64,000 nt of DNA, from contig WLWZ01000004.1 of assembly GCA_012103315.1 (NCBI GenBank), forward strand, positions 124,001 to 188,000. Direction: 5' to 3'. Numbering within the stretch: position 1 is the first letter of the stretch; each line of letters starts with the position of its first letter. Both the position numbers and the translations under genes were made by a program. Under the pieces are notes generated by a model. The model searched no databases. It saw only the letters and a program-made list of their open reading frames with translations, and was not told the origin of the DNA. The stretch comes from Alphaproteobacteria bacterium (GTDB lineage: Bacteria > Pseudomonadota > Alphaproteobacteria > MPNO01 > UBA2964). Positions 47,204-56,179 of this stretch are shown here, piece after piece.

Positions 47204-48602
47204 GGATCGCGTTTCCTATCCCGGCCCCGGGTTTGGCTCGGCCAGGATTGTGCAAATGCGACCCCCAATATTGCCGCATATGTCGCGGCGATGGCTGGTA
47301 TCTGGATTGTAAAATCCAATGCGTTTTGTATGCCCAGTAGAACTGTAACGCCCACTCCTAAAACACTAAATACGGAATCACGTTTGCGAATTTTGATACC
47401 AATTAAAATCCGACCGATTATCAACATAAAGACGACCGTTAAAACGCCAAATGCGATGAAGCCCAAATCAGCGATCAGCTCAAGATAGACGCTATGAACT
47501 TTTGCATAGCGCGGGGCGAACCATGGAACAGAACTGTCTCGAAACTGATAAAAAAGCGCTTCGAAAGAACCAAGCCCGTGCCCCGTAAACGGCGCAGTCT
47601 CTATAATACGCCAGGTGATTTCATGGACGGTATCTCGGCCGGTGCCCTGATGGGCAAGTTGCAGGACTCGTCCAAGCGTTGCCCGCCCGCTTACTTCCAG
47701 GATCAAGAATCCAGTACCAAAAACTAATAGGGCAGCACCAATTAGAGAACCACGCCGATTTTTCGCCCGGCTGATAAGAATTATGAGCATCGTTGCTGCC
47801 CCTAGGGCAGTTACCATTACGGCGCCGCGTGAATGAGTAAGCATCATAGCGGTGGCTACAGTGAAACATCCGAAAATCAGACAGTATATCGAGGGCGGTA
47901 TGGCCTCGATCAGCGTTTGTCCCTTTTTGCGGCCGCTCGAACGGTTTGCGAGGCTGTGTGTAATATTAATGCCAGCATTGCTAAGAGTACGACCCCGGCG
48001 TATGCGCCATATGCTGCCCGTCCTACAAACGTGCTTGTAAGGTCATCTCTGTTGGCCCATTTGACACTCCCGAGTATTGTTTTATTGCCTCCCGTGTAGA
48101 CGGAAAGCCCGTAAGCCGCGTAGCAGATCCCGGCAATGACGATGCACCAAATGATCTTGCGCGCGTATTGGGGGTCTCGGCCATATTGTGCCGCGAGCCA
48201 AAAAATGCCGGCATAGGCCATTAAACGAGCGGCGTGTTCTATCGAAATTCCGGGGTCAGCTGCGATGGAACCTTGCAGCGATCGCCCTAAAGCTTTTGCT
48301 GCTTCCTGCCAAACAGGATCATGCCAATTTACCGGCGTTATGACGCTTCCTTGGATAATTGCCCAGATGACTACTGTTCCAAATAAAATACCAGGCAACA
48401 GAAATTCCCGGCCCGCAACTTTTACAATCGAAGGGTTCCGTAGCGCTGCAACGGCCCATAATACAAGAAGGACCCCGACGCATATACTCAGCAGGCTCCA
48501 CGACCACGGCCGGTTTGATCCTAGCGGTAAGGGGATCCATGCGAGCAGCAGCAGAAACGCCCAGAACACAAGTTTGGAAAGTTTTCCGTCAGACTGAGGC
48601 AA
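47200..48602 (-). pseudogene. O-antigen-ligase-like polymerase, frameshifted
   Basis: Two adjacent frames form one protein. The first, 48602-47910 (230 residues), has the N-terminal membrane helices (LVFWAFLLLLAWIPLPLG, EFLLPGILFGTVVIWAII). The second starts in frame at 47847, with the Wzy_C-type loop MLTHSRGAVMVTALG and GLGSFEALFYQFRD. Between them, reading through the T5 run at 47924-47928 with one extra base restores GQTLIEAIPPSIYCLIFG and joins both parts without a stop. A one-base deletion in that run therefore explains the break. If real, the ligase or polymerase is inactive; if an assembly error, the gene is intact at about 467 residues. Confidence 0.75.
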
Positions 48603-48674
48603 TTGAATTAGACCGCAACTCTTAAGAAAATACCTCTGGTGGCATATTAAGAAAACTCACCGTCGCTACTAGAT

Positions 48675-50096
48675 TTAGTAGGCATTTTCATTGAGAAACC
48701 CCGTAAACAGCGTCAGAAACAGTATTTTTAAATCGAGCCCCAGTGACCAGTTCTCGATGTAATATAAGTCGTGCCGTACTCTTTCACGCATTTGGTCGGG
48801 GTTCACGGTTTCGCCGCGGAGTCCATTGACTTGCGCCCAACCGGTTATGCCTGGCTTTACCTTATGTCTGATCAGATATTCGTCAATTATTTGAGCGTAT
48901 TCCTCGTTATGCGCGATAGCGTGTGGTCTCGGGCCAACCAGTGACATTTCGCCTCGTAAAACGTTGATGATTTGCGGTAGTTCATCGAGGCTGGTGCGGC
49001 GAATAAATCGCCCTACCCTTGTTACCCGTGGATCTTCTTGTTGGGCCTGTTTGATGGTTTTGGTCGACGTATCCGGCTGCCAATACATACTGCGAAATTT
49101 TAGGACTGTAATTTCATTATTGTTAAATCCGTATCGTTTTTGTCGAAAGAGGGCTGGCCCGGAGCTGTCCAATTTTATGGCGATCGTTACAGCCAACAAA
49201 ATCGGCCAAATTATCAAAAGGATTATCAGGCCGAATAATCGGTCCTCGATACCTTTGAGGATTCGGTTCCAACCCGCCAACGGTGGTTTGAAAACGGTGA
49301 GCATTGGGATGCCCGCAATATTATCGAAACCGAGGTTGGGGATTTCGAAGGCAGCATTTTCCGGGCAAAGAGTAACATCTGCCGCCACTGTATGGAGCTG
49401 CCGAAAAATTTCGTCGAGGCGTTTCTCCGCTGCCCACGGGAGCGCAATAGCAATTTGGTCAACGCGTTGATTCCTGACGAAGAGCAGCAAGTCTTCAATC
49501 GTCCCCTTGGTCTGATATGAACCAATGACTTTAGGAACCCGCGTTTTTCGATCATCGAATACCCCAAGAATTTTCACACCGGACCCTTTTCGGTTATCGA
49601 GGTGCTGGACCAATCGTTCCCCGAGTTCTCCGGCTCCTACAATAACCACGTTATAGGTAAGCTGGCCTTTTTCCCGCAGTCGTTTAATAAGCACAAACGC
49701 AAACAAGCGCATACAGGACAGGGAAATATAGGATGCGATAAACCAATATGTCGCCCATGCACGAGAAAAATTGTTGGAGACTTTGCCGAAATAGGCAACG
49801 AGCACGAGGGCGACTATTACGGCACCCCAGCAAGCGGTTAGCGAGCCCAGTTGTGCCGCCGGCTTCTGGAGGTCAACAAAATGGTACAGATTTCCGAAAT
49901 GCATAAAGTTTGCTGTAAGCAGTGCCCCAAGCCCGATCGCAATCGGGTAATGAACAGGCATGTGTGTGGAAAACCCATGGTAGATTCCATAGGCCACGTA
50001 GCCGGTCGCAGCAACGATGAGTAGATCGAAAATTCGCAGAGCGCCTGTAATTACCCGCTGGTCGTCAATGCCGAGGTTTATTCTTGGGAATTGCAT
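48675..50096 (-). CDS. Undecaprenyl-phosphate sugar-phosphate transferase (WbaP/WcaJ-type)
   Basis: Initiates EPS repeat assembly by placing a sugar-1-phosphate on undecaprenyl phosphate. Length 473 residues: four N-terminal membrane helices, a nucleotide-binding-like middle (NVVIVGAGELGERLVQHL), one more helix (LFGLIILLIIWPILLAVTIA), then the catalytic domain with KFRSMYW, RRTSLDELPQIINVLRGEMS, LVGPRP and VKPGITGWAQVNGLRG. The sugar is likely a hexose, glucose or galactose, by resemblance to WcaJ. Divergent-side control is likely from the 200-base upstream region. Confidence 0.93.
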   Translation of the reverse strand: MQFPRINLGIDDQRVITGALRIFDLLIVAATGYVAYGIYHGFSTHMPVHYPIAIGLGALLTANFMHFGNLYHFVDLQKPAAQLGSLTACWGAVIVALVLVAYFGKVSNNFSRAWATYWFIASYISLSCMRLFAFVLIKRLREKGQLTYNVVIVGAGELGERLVQHLDNRKGSGVKILGVFDDRKTRVPKVIGSYQTKGTIEDLLLFVRNQRVDQIAIALPWAAEKRLDEIFRQLHTVAADVTLCPENAAFEIPNLGFDNIAGIPMLTVFKPPLAGWNRILKGIEDRLFGLIILLIIWPILLAVTIAIKLDSSGPALFRQKRYGFNNNEITVLKFRSMYWQPDTSTKTIKQAQQEDPRVTRVGRFIRRTSLDELPQIINVLRGEMSLVGPRPHAIAHNEEYAQIIDEYLIRHKVKPGITGWAQVNGLRGETVNPDQMRERVRHDLYYIENWSLGLDLKILFLTLFTGFLNENAY

Positions 50097-50177
50097 GGAT
50101 ATGGACAGTCAACTTTCGCAAACCCCCATTTAAGGGACATCTTTCATTGAACGTCGGACGACGCGCATACGCAATTT

Positions 50178-50243
50178 ATCCACTTAAACGAGATATTAAA
50201 CAGCGGAAATCTATGGGCCCGCCTATGGTCCAACCAAGTGGAT
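50178..50243. repeat. Inverted repeat ATCCACTT / AAGTGGAT upstream of the initiating transferase
   Basis: ATCCACTT at 50178-50185 and its exact complement AAGTGGAT at 50236-50243, 50 bases apart. Could be a looped operator; unsupported beyond the match. Confidence 0.3.
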
Positions 50244-50298
50244 TATAATCGTTGATTGAGGGTGTGGTAAAGAAACTTACTGCCTGGGACGTGCGTAC

Positions 50299-50997
50299 TT
50301 AACTCCGGTGCAGCCACCAGTAGTATTCGTTGATCGAATATATGGGTTTGTAATGCTGAACAACAGTTGTATCGACAACGGTTTTAATTTGATTGTACAG
50401 GATCAACGCGCGGCCATTATGATAAACGATTAGAATGGCATGAGCTAATTGCAGGTTTAAATCCTGCACGACCAGTATTCTCATTTCTGAGGGCGGAACC
50501 CCAAGTGCTCGTAGAGAAAGGTACTTGGTAATAGCGTAATCTTCGCAATCGCCATCGCGGCGGAGAAACTGATGTGGTGTTGCCCAGTAGTCGGGTACCC
50601 CATAATTGCGAGGATCAACGACGTAGCGAGTCCGATTCATTTCCGCGTTGACGGCATGGATTTGATTCAGTCGAGGTTTCTTGGAGATGTCCTTAAGAAA
50701 GGTAGTCCATTCCTGCAGGTGGCAGCGGCTAAAAAACCCTGATTCACAAGGCTTGGTTTCAAGGTGACGTTCGCTGAAATACCGTTTTAACGTTCCGCGC
50801 CATTTGGGAAATAGCGACGTCTGTGGCGACGGCGTCTCCTTGCTACCAAAGAGCGCTGGATGATAGCCGGCTTGCCCAAGTGCGGTGCTACTGGATATTC
50901 CGATCAAGCTGATGAGTATGACGCCAACCAGGCAAGATCGAGAGAGTATCGAGTCCCACTGAAAAATTCTTAATTCCAACATCTCTGTCGTTTCCAT
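50299..50997 (-). CDS. LapG-like transglutaminase-like cysteine peptidase, altered triad
   Basis: Exported protein of 232 residues with a hydrophobic signal segment (LVGVILISLIGISSSTALGQ). The bacterial transglutaminase-like cysteine peptidase motifs are C151 in RRDGDCEDYAI and H186 in LQLAHAILIVY. At the usual catalytic Asp (ILDN) it reads ILYNQ with Tyr at 201, one base away from Asp (TAC vs GAC). LapG homologues cut adhesins under c-di-GMP control; the altered triad makes activity doubtful. Ribosome site AAGAGAG lies just upstream of ATG 50997. Confidence 0.8.
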   Translation of the reverse strand: METTEMLELRIFQWDSILSRSCLVGVILISLIGISSSTALGQAGYHPALFGSKETPSPQTSLFPKWRGTLKRYFSERHLETKPCESGFFSRCHLQEWTTFLKDISKKPRLNQIHAVNAEMNRTRYVVDPRNYGVPDYWATPHQFLRRDGDCEDYAITKYLSLRALGVPPSEMRILVVQDLNLQLAHAILIVYHNGRALILYNQIKTVVDTTVVQHYKPIYSINEYYWWLHRS

Positions 50998-51092
50998 TTG
51001 CTCTCTTAAAATTATCTTGGTTGCGTTAACAGAGCGCTATCCTGACTTCGCCAATGATGAAGACCGTTAACCCTATTTGAGCTGGGTCATCA

Positions 51093-53228
51093 ATGTTTGC
51101 GGTGGAGGGGAACGTGTTGTGGTTTAAATTTTCGCCAAGCCATATTGCCGATTCAAAAACAATACGTCGTTTCGGTCTGGCCGGAATTTTGTTCGCGGCA
51201 ATTTTGGGAGCCGGGATATTTGGAATATTTCGATTTGCAGATGAGGAACGCGAACGCGAGTTGCAAGTCTGGCAAACCCGCCTGACCATTATTGCTGATA
51301 CACGAACGCAAGCTGTTGATAACTGGTTAGATGCACAAATTCGGTCTGTCGTTCAGCTGTCGGAAAATGCCGCGTTACAGCTTTACCTAACGCAGATGGT
51401 TTCAACATCAGATTCTACGAAATCTTCTCCGGCCCTCGAAGCGCAAGCAGACTATTTGCGGAACCTTCTGGTGGTCGTTTCCCACCGTTCGGGGTTTGCG
51501 GCCACTGCTCGTGGGCCTGAAGTCCGCGCAAATGTACGGCGTATTGGAGTAGCGGGCATTGCGCTTACGAATCGAGAAGGGCGGGCTATTGTTGCCACGC
51601 CTGGCATGCCGCCTATTAATGGTGGTCTATTCGATTTCCTAAAATCGGCCCGTCCTGGGGAAACCGCTGTGCGTGACATCGGGCTTGATGCCGCTGGGGA
51701 ACCCGCGATGGTATTTGCAGCACCAATATTTGCGGTTCAGGGTCGCGGGGCGCCAGCCGATCAAATTGGTTGGGCTGTTGGCGTTAAGCAAGTCTCCAAA
51801 GAATTGCACCCATTGCTAAAACAACCCGGTACCGTGTGGAAATCCGCTGAAGCTCTGATCGTTCAAAAGCGAAACAATCTAATACGGTATCTTTCGCCAA
51901 CGATGGCAGGAGATGCAGCGCTCGCCCGCAGTTTTGCAGCAGACACGCTACGTCTTGCCAGTCGTTTTGCGATAGAAAAGCCGGGGGGGTTTGCACTGCG
52001 ACGGGATTATAGAGGGAACGACGTCTTGGTTTCCGGGCGTATGGTCGCGAAGATGCCCTGGACGGTTCTTTATAAAATTGACCGCCAAGAGGCCTTGGGC
52101 GCAAACGATGCCAGACTAAATAGGTTGGTCATTATACTGTGTCTTGGATTGATTGGGATTACGGCAGTTTTGCTTGCGGTGTGGCGACACGGTGCTTCGC
52201 TGCGTTCGGCGCGTGATGCCGCGGACTCTCAAATGATGGCGGAACGTTTTGAAGCCCAAAGTAAGTTCTTAAAACTCATTACGGATACCCAGCCAACATC
52301 AATGTTTATTGTCGATGAGCGGAACCGTTATAAATTCGCCAATAAAATAGCCTCCGAGAGTGCGGGAATTTCAGAAGCCGATTTGATCGGAAAAAGCCTT
52401 GCAAGTGTTCTCGGTCCGGCAAATGCACTGCGTTACGAGCGGCTCAATCAGGAGGTATTGGAAACCGGCGTCCCGCATAGCGAACTGCATCGGACTGGGT
52501 CTAACGGCGATTTGCGGGTTTGGCAGGCGGAACATATTCCGGTTCCGGCGGCGCAAAACTCTAATCCAGGTGTCATGGTCGTCGAAGAGGATATTAGCGC
52601 AGTCGTTAAAGAACGCGAACGCCGCGAACGTACGCTGGAACAGCTCGCTGATACATTGGTCGCCATTCTAGATCGGCGCGATCCTTTCGCTAGCAATCAC
52701 TCCGCGCGCGTTGCAGCGACGGCTGAAGCGCTTGCTTTAGAAATGGCTCTCGATGACGCTCTAGTGCGGACAGCAAAAATTGCTGGCCGGCTTATGAATA
52801 TCGGCAAGATTGTGATCCCAGAAGAATTATTAACACGGGCAGGGGCACTCGGTGACGACGAGGTCAGACTTGTCAGGGGAGGCCTACTTAAAAGCGCAGA
52901 ATTATTAGAAGGCGTTGAATTTGATGGTCCTGTTGTAAAGGTCCTGCAGCAAGTCCAATGTCGATGGTCCGATTGTGATCCAGATACACGCGATTCCGAC
53001 GAAGTTCTTGCGGTCGCTCAGATCGTTGCGGTTGCCAACGCCTTTGTCGCTCTAATTAGCCAGCGTTCTTGGCGGTCCGAAATCGATATGGATAAGGCTG
53101 CAGCGCAGATGATGGGAGACGCAGACACGGTGTTCGCCCGACGGGTATTGTCAGCGCTTCTTAATCTCGTAGACAACCGCAATTTACGCCACGAACTCAG
53201 TATTTCGGAGGCCGCCGCGCCGCAATAA
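51093..53228 (+). CDS. Membrane sensor with PAS and degenerate HD-GYP domain
   Basis: 711 residues. An N-terminal helix (LAGILFAAILGAGIFGIF) leads to a double-Cache-like periplasmic sensor, a second helix near residue 350 (LVIILCLGLIGITAVLLAVW), a PAS domain (SMFIVDERNRYKFANKIAS) and an HD-GYP-like region from about residue 535. There HDIGK is NIGK (569-572), and the HHE..GYP motifs read QQVQCRWSDCDP, so metal ligands are lost and phosphodiesterase activity is unlikely. It could be a c-di-GMP receptor. ATG 51093 is used, but TTG 51117 has the better ribosome site (GGAGGGG). Confidence 0.8.
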   Translation: MFAVEGNVLWFKFSPSHIADSKTIRRFGLAGILFAAILGAGIFGIFRFADEERERELQVWQTRLTIIADTRTQAVDNWLDAQIRSVVQLSENAALQLYLTQMVSTSDSTKSSPALEAQADYLRNLLVVVSHRSGFAATARGPEVRANVRRIGVAGIALTNREGRAIVATPGMPPINGGLFDFLKSARPGETAVRDIGLDAAGEPAMVFAAPIFAVQGRGAPADQIGWAVGVKQVSKELHPLLKQPGTVWKSAEALIVQKRNNLIRYLSPTMAGDAALARSFAADTLRLASRFAIEKPGGFALRRDYRGNDVLVSGRMVAKMPWTVLYKIDRQEALGANDARLNRLVIILCLGLIGITAVLLAVWRHGASLRSARDAADSQMMAERFEAQSKFLKLITDTQPTSMFIVDERNRYKFANKIASESAGISEADLIGKSLASVLGPANALRYERLNQEVLETGVPHSELHRTGSNGDLRVWQAEHIPVPAAQNSNPGVMVVEEDISAVVKERERRERTLEQLADTLVAILDRRDPFASNHSARVAATAEALALEMALDDALVRTAKIAGRLMNIGKIVIPEELLTRAGALGDDEVRLVRGGLLKSAELLEGVEFDGPVVKVLQQVQCRWSDCDPDTRDSDEVLAVAQIVAVANAFVALISQRSWRSEIDMDKAAAQMMGDADTVFARRVLSALLNLVDNRNLRHELSISEAAAPQ

Positions 53229-53277
53229 CTCCTTCATAATGCTGGCGTAATCTATTTGAGCGCGGCATAGTAAGGGT

Positions 53278-54036
53278 ATGTTTAAAAAACTGTTCGGAAT
53301 GGGGCGCCAAGAAGTTGAGCCGCCGTCGACACCAGCAGCGGCTCGTCTCTATGTTATCGGCGATATTCATGGACGGGCTGATCTTCTTCAGGATCTTCAT
53401 CGACAGATTATTGACGATGCGGCGACTGCCCCGGAACTTCGGAAAACAGTAATTTATCTTGGCGATTATGTAGATCGAGGCGACGCGTCACGCGCTGTTC
53501 TTGATTTGTTGGTTGAAAATCCGTTGGCTGATCTAAATCCGATTTATCTGTCTGGTAATCATGAACAGATGATGGTCGCATTTCTTGAAGACATCGCGAT
53601 TGCCGGAATGTGGCTCCGCAATGGTGGTGATACAACATTGCTCAGCTATTCGGTTGGGATGCCAGCTGATAAGACAGGTGATGAAAAACTACGGAGCATG
53701 CAACGGGATTTGCGGGAGAAATTACCACCGGCTCATCTCGAGTTTTTACGGCGGTTAGGGCTGTATCATATAGAAGAGGATTATCTATTTGTTCATGCGG
53801 GCGTGGCACCCGGAATACCAATAGAGGACCAGGGAAGCGAAGATTTCCTTTGGATCCGCGAGGAATTCTTACGATCGAAAGCGCATCACGGACATTGCAT
53901 TGTCCATGGCCATTCAATTGTTGATATGCCCGAATTTCTTCCCAATCGAATCGCGATTGATACCGGCGCCTATTATAGCGGCCGATTGACGTGCTTGGTG
54001 CTCGAAGGGCAAGAGCGCCGGTTTATGCAGACCTGA
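53278..54036 (+). CDS. PPP-type metallophosphatase
   Basis: 252 residues with the metal motifs of serine/threonine and diadenosine-tetraphosphate phosphatases: GDIHGRAD, GDYVDRGDAS, GNHEQMM and HAGVAPG. A short hydrophilic N-terminus and no membrane segment suggest a cytosolic enzyme. Such genes often lie in EPS loci; it may oppose Wzc-like kinases or cleave dinucleotides. The next gene starts 17 bases later. Confidence 0.9.
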   Translation: MFKKLFGMGRQEVEPPSTPAAARLYVIGDIHGRADLLQDLHRQIIDDAATAPELRKTVIYLGDYVDRGDASRAVLDLLVENPLADLNPIYLSGNHEQMMVAFLEDIAIAGMWLRNGGDTTLLSYSVGMPADKTGDEKLRSMQRDLREKLPPAHLEFLRRLGLYHIEEDYLFVHAGVAPGIPIEDQGSEDFLWIREEFLRSKAHHGHCIVHGHSIVDMPEFLPNRIAIDTGAYYSGRLTCLVLEGQERRFMQT

Positions 54037-54053
54037 TCTTAGGAAGATTGATC

Positions 54054-55139
54054 GTGCAGCTGGGCCGTCATCAGAGATTTCTCGACCTCTGGCCCCTTAT
54101 TGCGCAATCTGAAAATTGTCCCTTACCGGAAAAGATAGACGATTTAGTTGATGCCGCGGATGAGCTTGCCAACCTCATTTCGCCGACTCTTGCTGAATTT
54201 GTCTTGGCTGACACACAAAGCCAGCTGGATGCGCCTGTTCTTGATGCGAAACGTGTTGCTGATAATCGGCTGCTTGCCAAATTTTCTCTGGCGCAACAAC
54301 GTCATTGGGCAAAGATTCTAACGGAATCGGAAATTGATGTTGTTTTCCTGAAGGGGTTCGCTAATGGCCACAGTTTTTATCCCGACCCTATCTTAAGACA
54401 GCAGGGCGACCTTGATCTGTTGGTGAGGTCACGAGATTTATCGAGAATAATAAACTTACTGGCGCCCTTTGGGTTTGAATTTCGCTCCAGTCCCCTAAAT
54501 CGTTGGGGTGCGATTTCTGATGCAAGCTTTATGCCTTTCGTGACGCAGGATGGTAGTTGCGAGCTTGATATCCATGTGCACCCTGACTGTTATCCTGCTT
54601 ATTGTTCGTTGACGACCGAGCGGTTGTTCGCTGAGTCTCAACTTGTGGACGCTGGCGGAGTCTCCGTACGAGTACCGTCACCCGAACACGTTTTGCTTTT
54701 ATGTGTCACGAATACGGCGAAAGATAAGTTTGATGTGTTTAGCGTTCGCAAAGTTATTGATGCGATGGTGTTAATTCGAGCGACAGAGAACCTCAATTGG
54801 CAAAAGATTATAGACCTCGCTGTCGAGGGGAACTTTCTGCTGCCCACACGAATTTTCTTTTCGCTATTGGTTTCTTTGGGTTTTCCTCAAACGCTGATTC
54901 CCGGAAAACTATTGAGGCCTTTGCCACGATGGAGAGAAAAATCATTCCGTACTGTCGTTCATCGATTCCAGCGTCTATTCCCCGGAGATCCCTATTTACT
55001 ACCAATTTTATGGCGGGAATGGGCATTGTGCGCAGAACCTGCCGTCGCGCTTTATAATATGCGGTTGCGGGGCCGGGGAATATTGAAGCCGGGAACTGGA
55101 GTACCCGACGGCGCCCCGGTGAGCGCTATACAATGGTAA
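54054..55139 (+). CDS. Uncharacterised nucleotidyltransferase family protein (NTP_transf_5-type)
   Basis: 361 residues. The fold is marked by LKGFANGHSFYPDPILRQQ and the metal motif GDLDLLVRSRDLSR, with a third carboxylate in CELDIHVHPD, as in the NTP_transf_5 family. Helical C-terminal half. It often accompanies HprK-like and PqqD-like genes, here 14 kb away. The substrate is unknown; sugars or proteins are possible. GTG 54054 is chosen since AGGAAG lies seven bases upstream; the frame is open to 53991. Confidence 0.75.
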   Translation: MQLGRHQRFLDLWPLIAQSENCPLPEKIDDLVDAADELANLISPTLAEFVLADTQSQLDAPVLDAKRVADNRLLAKFSLAQQRHWAKILTESEIDVVFLKGFANGHSFYPDPILRQQGDLDLLVRSRDLSRIINLLAPFGFEFRSSPLNRWGAISDASFMPFVTQDGSCELDIHVHPDCYPAYCSLTTERLFAESQLVDAGGVSVRVPSPEHVLLLCVTNTAKDKFDVFSVRKVIDAMVLIRATENLNWQKIIDLAVEGNFLLPTRIFFSLLVSLGFPQTLIPGKLLRPLPRWREKSFRTVVHRFQRLFPGDPYLLPILWREWALCAEPAVALYNMRLRGRGILKPGTGVPDGAPVSAIQW

Positions 55140-55154
55140 TTCGACCTCTGGCTA

Positions 55155-55177
55155 TAATTGATGTTAAACATCAATTA
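55155..55177 (+). repeat. Perfect 23-bp inverted repeat before uxs
   Basis: TAATTGATGTT-A-AACATCAATTA: 11-bp arms with a one-base centre. No T tract follows, so an operator is likelier than a terminator. Its outer arms match the wzc palindrome halves. Confidence 0.6.
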
Positions 55178-55224
55178 GGGCTCGGGAAATTAGTCAAACT
55201 TATAGCGTAGTATGGTGACAAATT

Positions 55225-56175
55225 ATGGCCTCTGAGAAACGGGTTTTGGTTACGGGCGGCGCAGGCTTTATCGGTTCGCACCTTTGCGAACGGCTGCTTG
55301 CCGCCGACAATGATGTCCTTTGTATCGATAATTATTTTACGGGATCAAAGGATAATGTCGCACATCTTATTCAAAATCCGCATTTCGAATTGATGCGACA
55401 TGATGTGACCTTTCCGCTCTATATTGAGACGGATGAGATTTATAATCTCGCTTGTCCCGCCTCACCGGTACACTATCAGTTTGATCCGGTTCAGACGACG
55501 AAGACGAGCGTACATGGTGCTATCAATATGCTCGGCCTCGCAAAGCGGGTGAGAGCCAAGATTTTTCAGGCATCAACGAGCGAGGTTTATGGCGATCCAG
55601 AAGTCCATCCTCAAGTGGAGACATATTGGGGCCGCGTAAATCCGATTGGCCCGCGCGCGTGTTATGACGAAGGAAAAAGATGCGCGGAGACTTTATTTTT
55701 TGACTACCGTCGCCAGCATAATTTGCTGATCAAAGTCGCCCGAATTTTCAATACCTATGGCCCGCGCATGCATCCCAATGATGGACGCGTTGTGTCTAAT
55801 TTCATCGTTCAGGCATTACGCAACGACCCGGTAACGATCTATGGTAATGGCGAGCAGACGCGGTCGTTCTGCTATGTTGATGATCTTGTTGAGGCTTTTA
55901 TTCGGATTATGGCGACCGGTGATGATTTCACGGGTCCGGTGAATATTGGAAATCCCAACGAGTTTACGATCCGTGAACTTGCTGACACTGTCATAGAATT
56001 GATTGGTTCGAAATCTGAAATAATCTCCAAGCCATTGCCGACTGATGATCCTGTTCAGCGCCAACCGGATATAACAATTGCGCGCGACATGCTGGATTGG
56101 GAGCCGAAAATTCAGCTCAAAGAAGGACTGCAAAAGACCATCGCATACTTCGATGACCGCTTATCCGCTGAATAG
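55225..56175 (+). CDS. UDP-glucuronate decarboxylase (UDP-xylose synthase)
   Basis: NAD-dependent extended short-chain dehydrogenase that turns UDP-glucuronate into UDP-xylose. Nucleotide loop [16 protein letters not shown], the Uxs-type segment [15 protein letters not shown], catalytic [12 protein letters not shown] (Tyr-x3-Lys), and [16 protein letters not shown]. 316 residues, full length. It predicts xylose, or a derived pentose, in the polysaccharide. The UDP-glucose dehydrogenase needed for its substrate is not in the window. Confidence 0.95.
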   Translation: MASEKRVLVTGGAGFIGSHLCERLLAADNDVLCIDNYFTGSKDNVAHLIQNPHFELMRHDVTFPLYIETDEIYNLACPASPVHYQFDPVQTTKTSVHGAINMLGLAKRVRAKIFQASTSEVYGDPEVHPQVETYWGRVNPIGPRACYDEGKRCAETLFFDYRRQHNLLIKVARIFNTYGPRMHPNDGRVVSNFIVQALRNDPVTIYGNGEQTRSFCYVDDLVEAFIRIMATGDDFTGPVNIGNPNEFTIRELADTVIELIGSKSEIISKPLPTDDPVQRQPDITIARDMLDWEPKIQLKEGLQKTIAYFDDRLSAE

Positions 56176-56179
56176 AAGA

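Noticed and set aside
50176..50184. DnaA box TTATCCACT in the leader of the initiating transferase
   Set aside because: A single near match far from the dnaA region, better explained as part of the ATCCACTT inverted repeat.
55155..55177. FNR/Anr-type box in the inverted repeat before uxs
   Set aside because: TTGAT and ATCAA are present, but the spacer is 7 bases, not the 4 needed for FNR binding.
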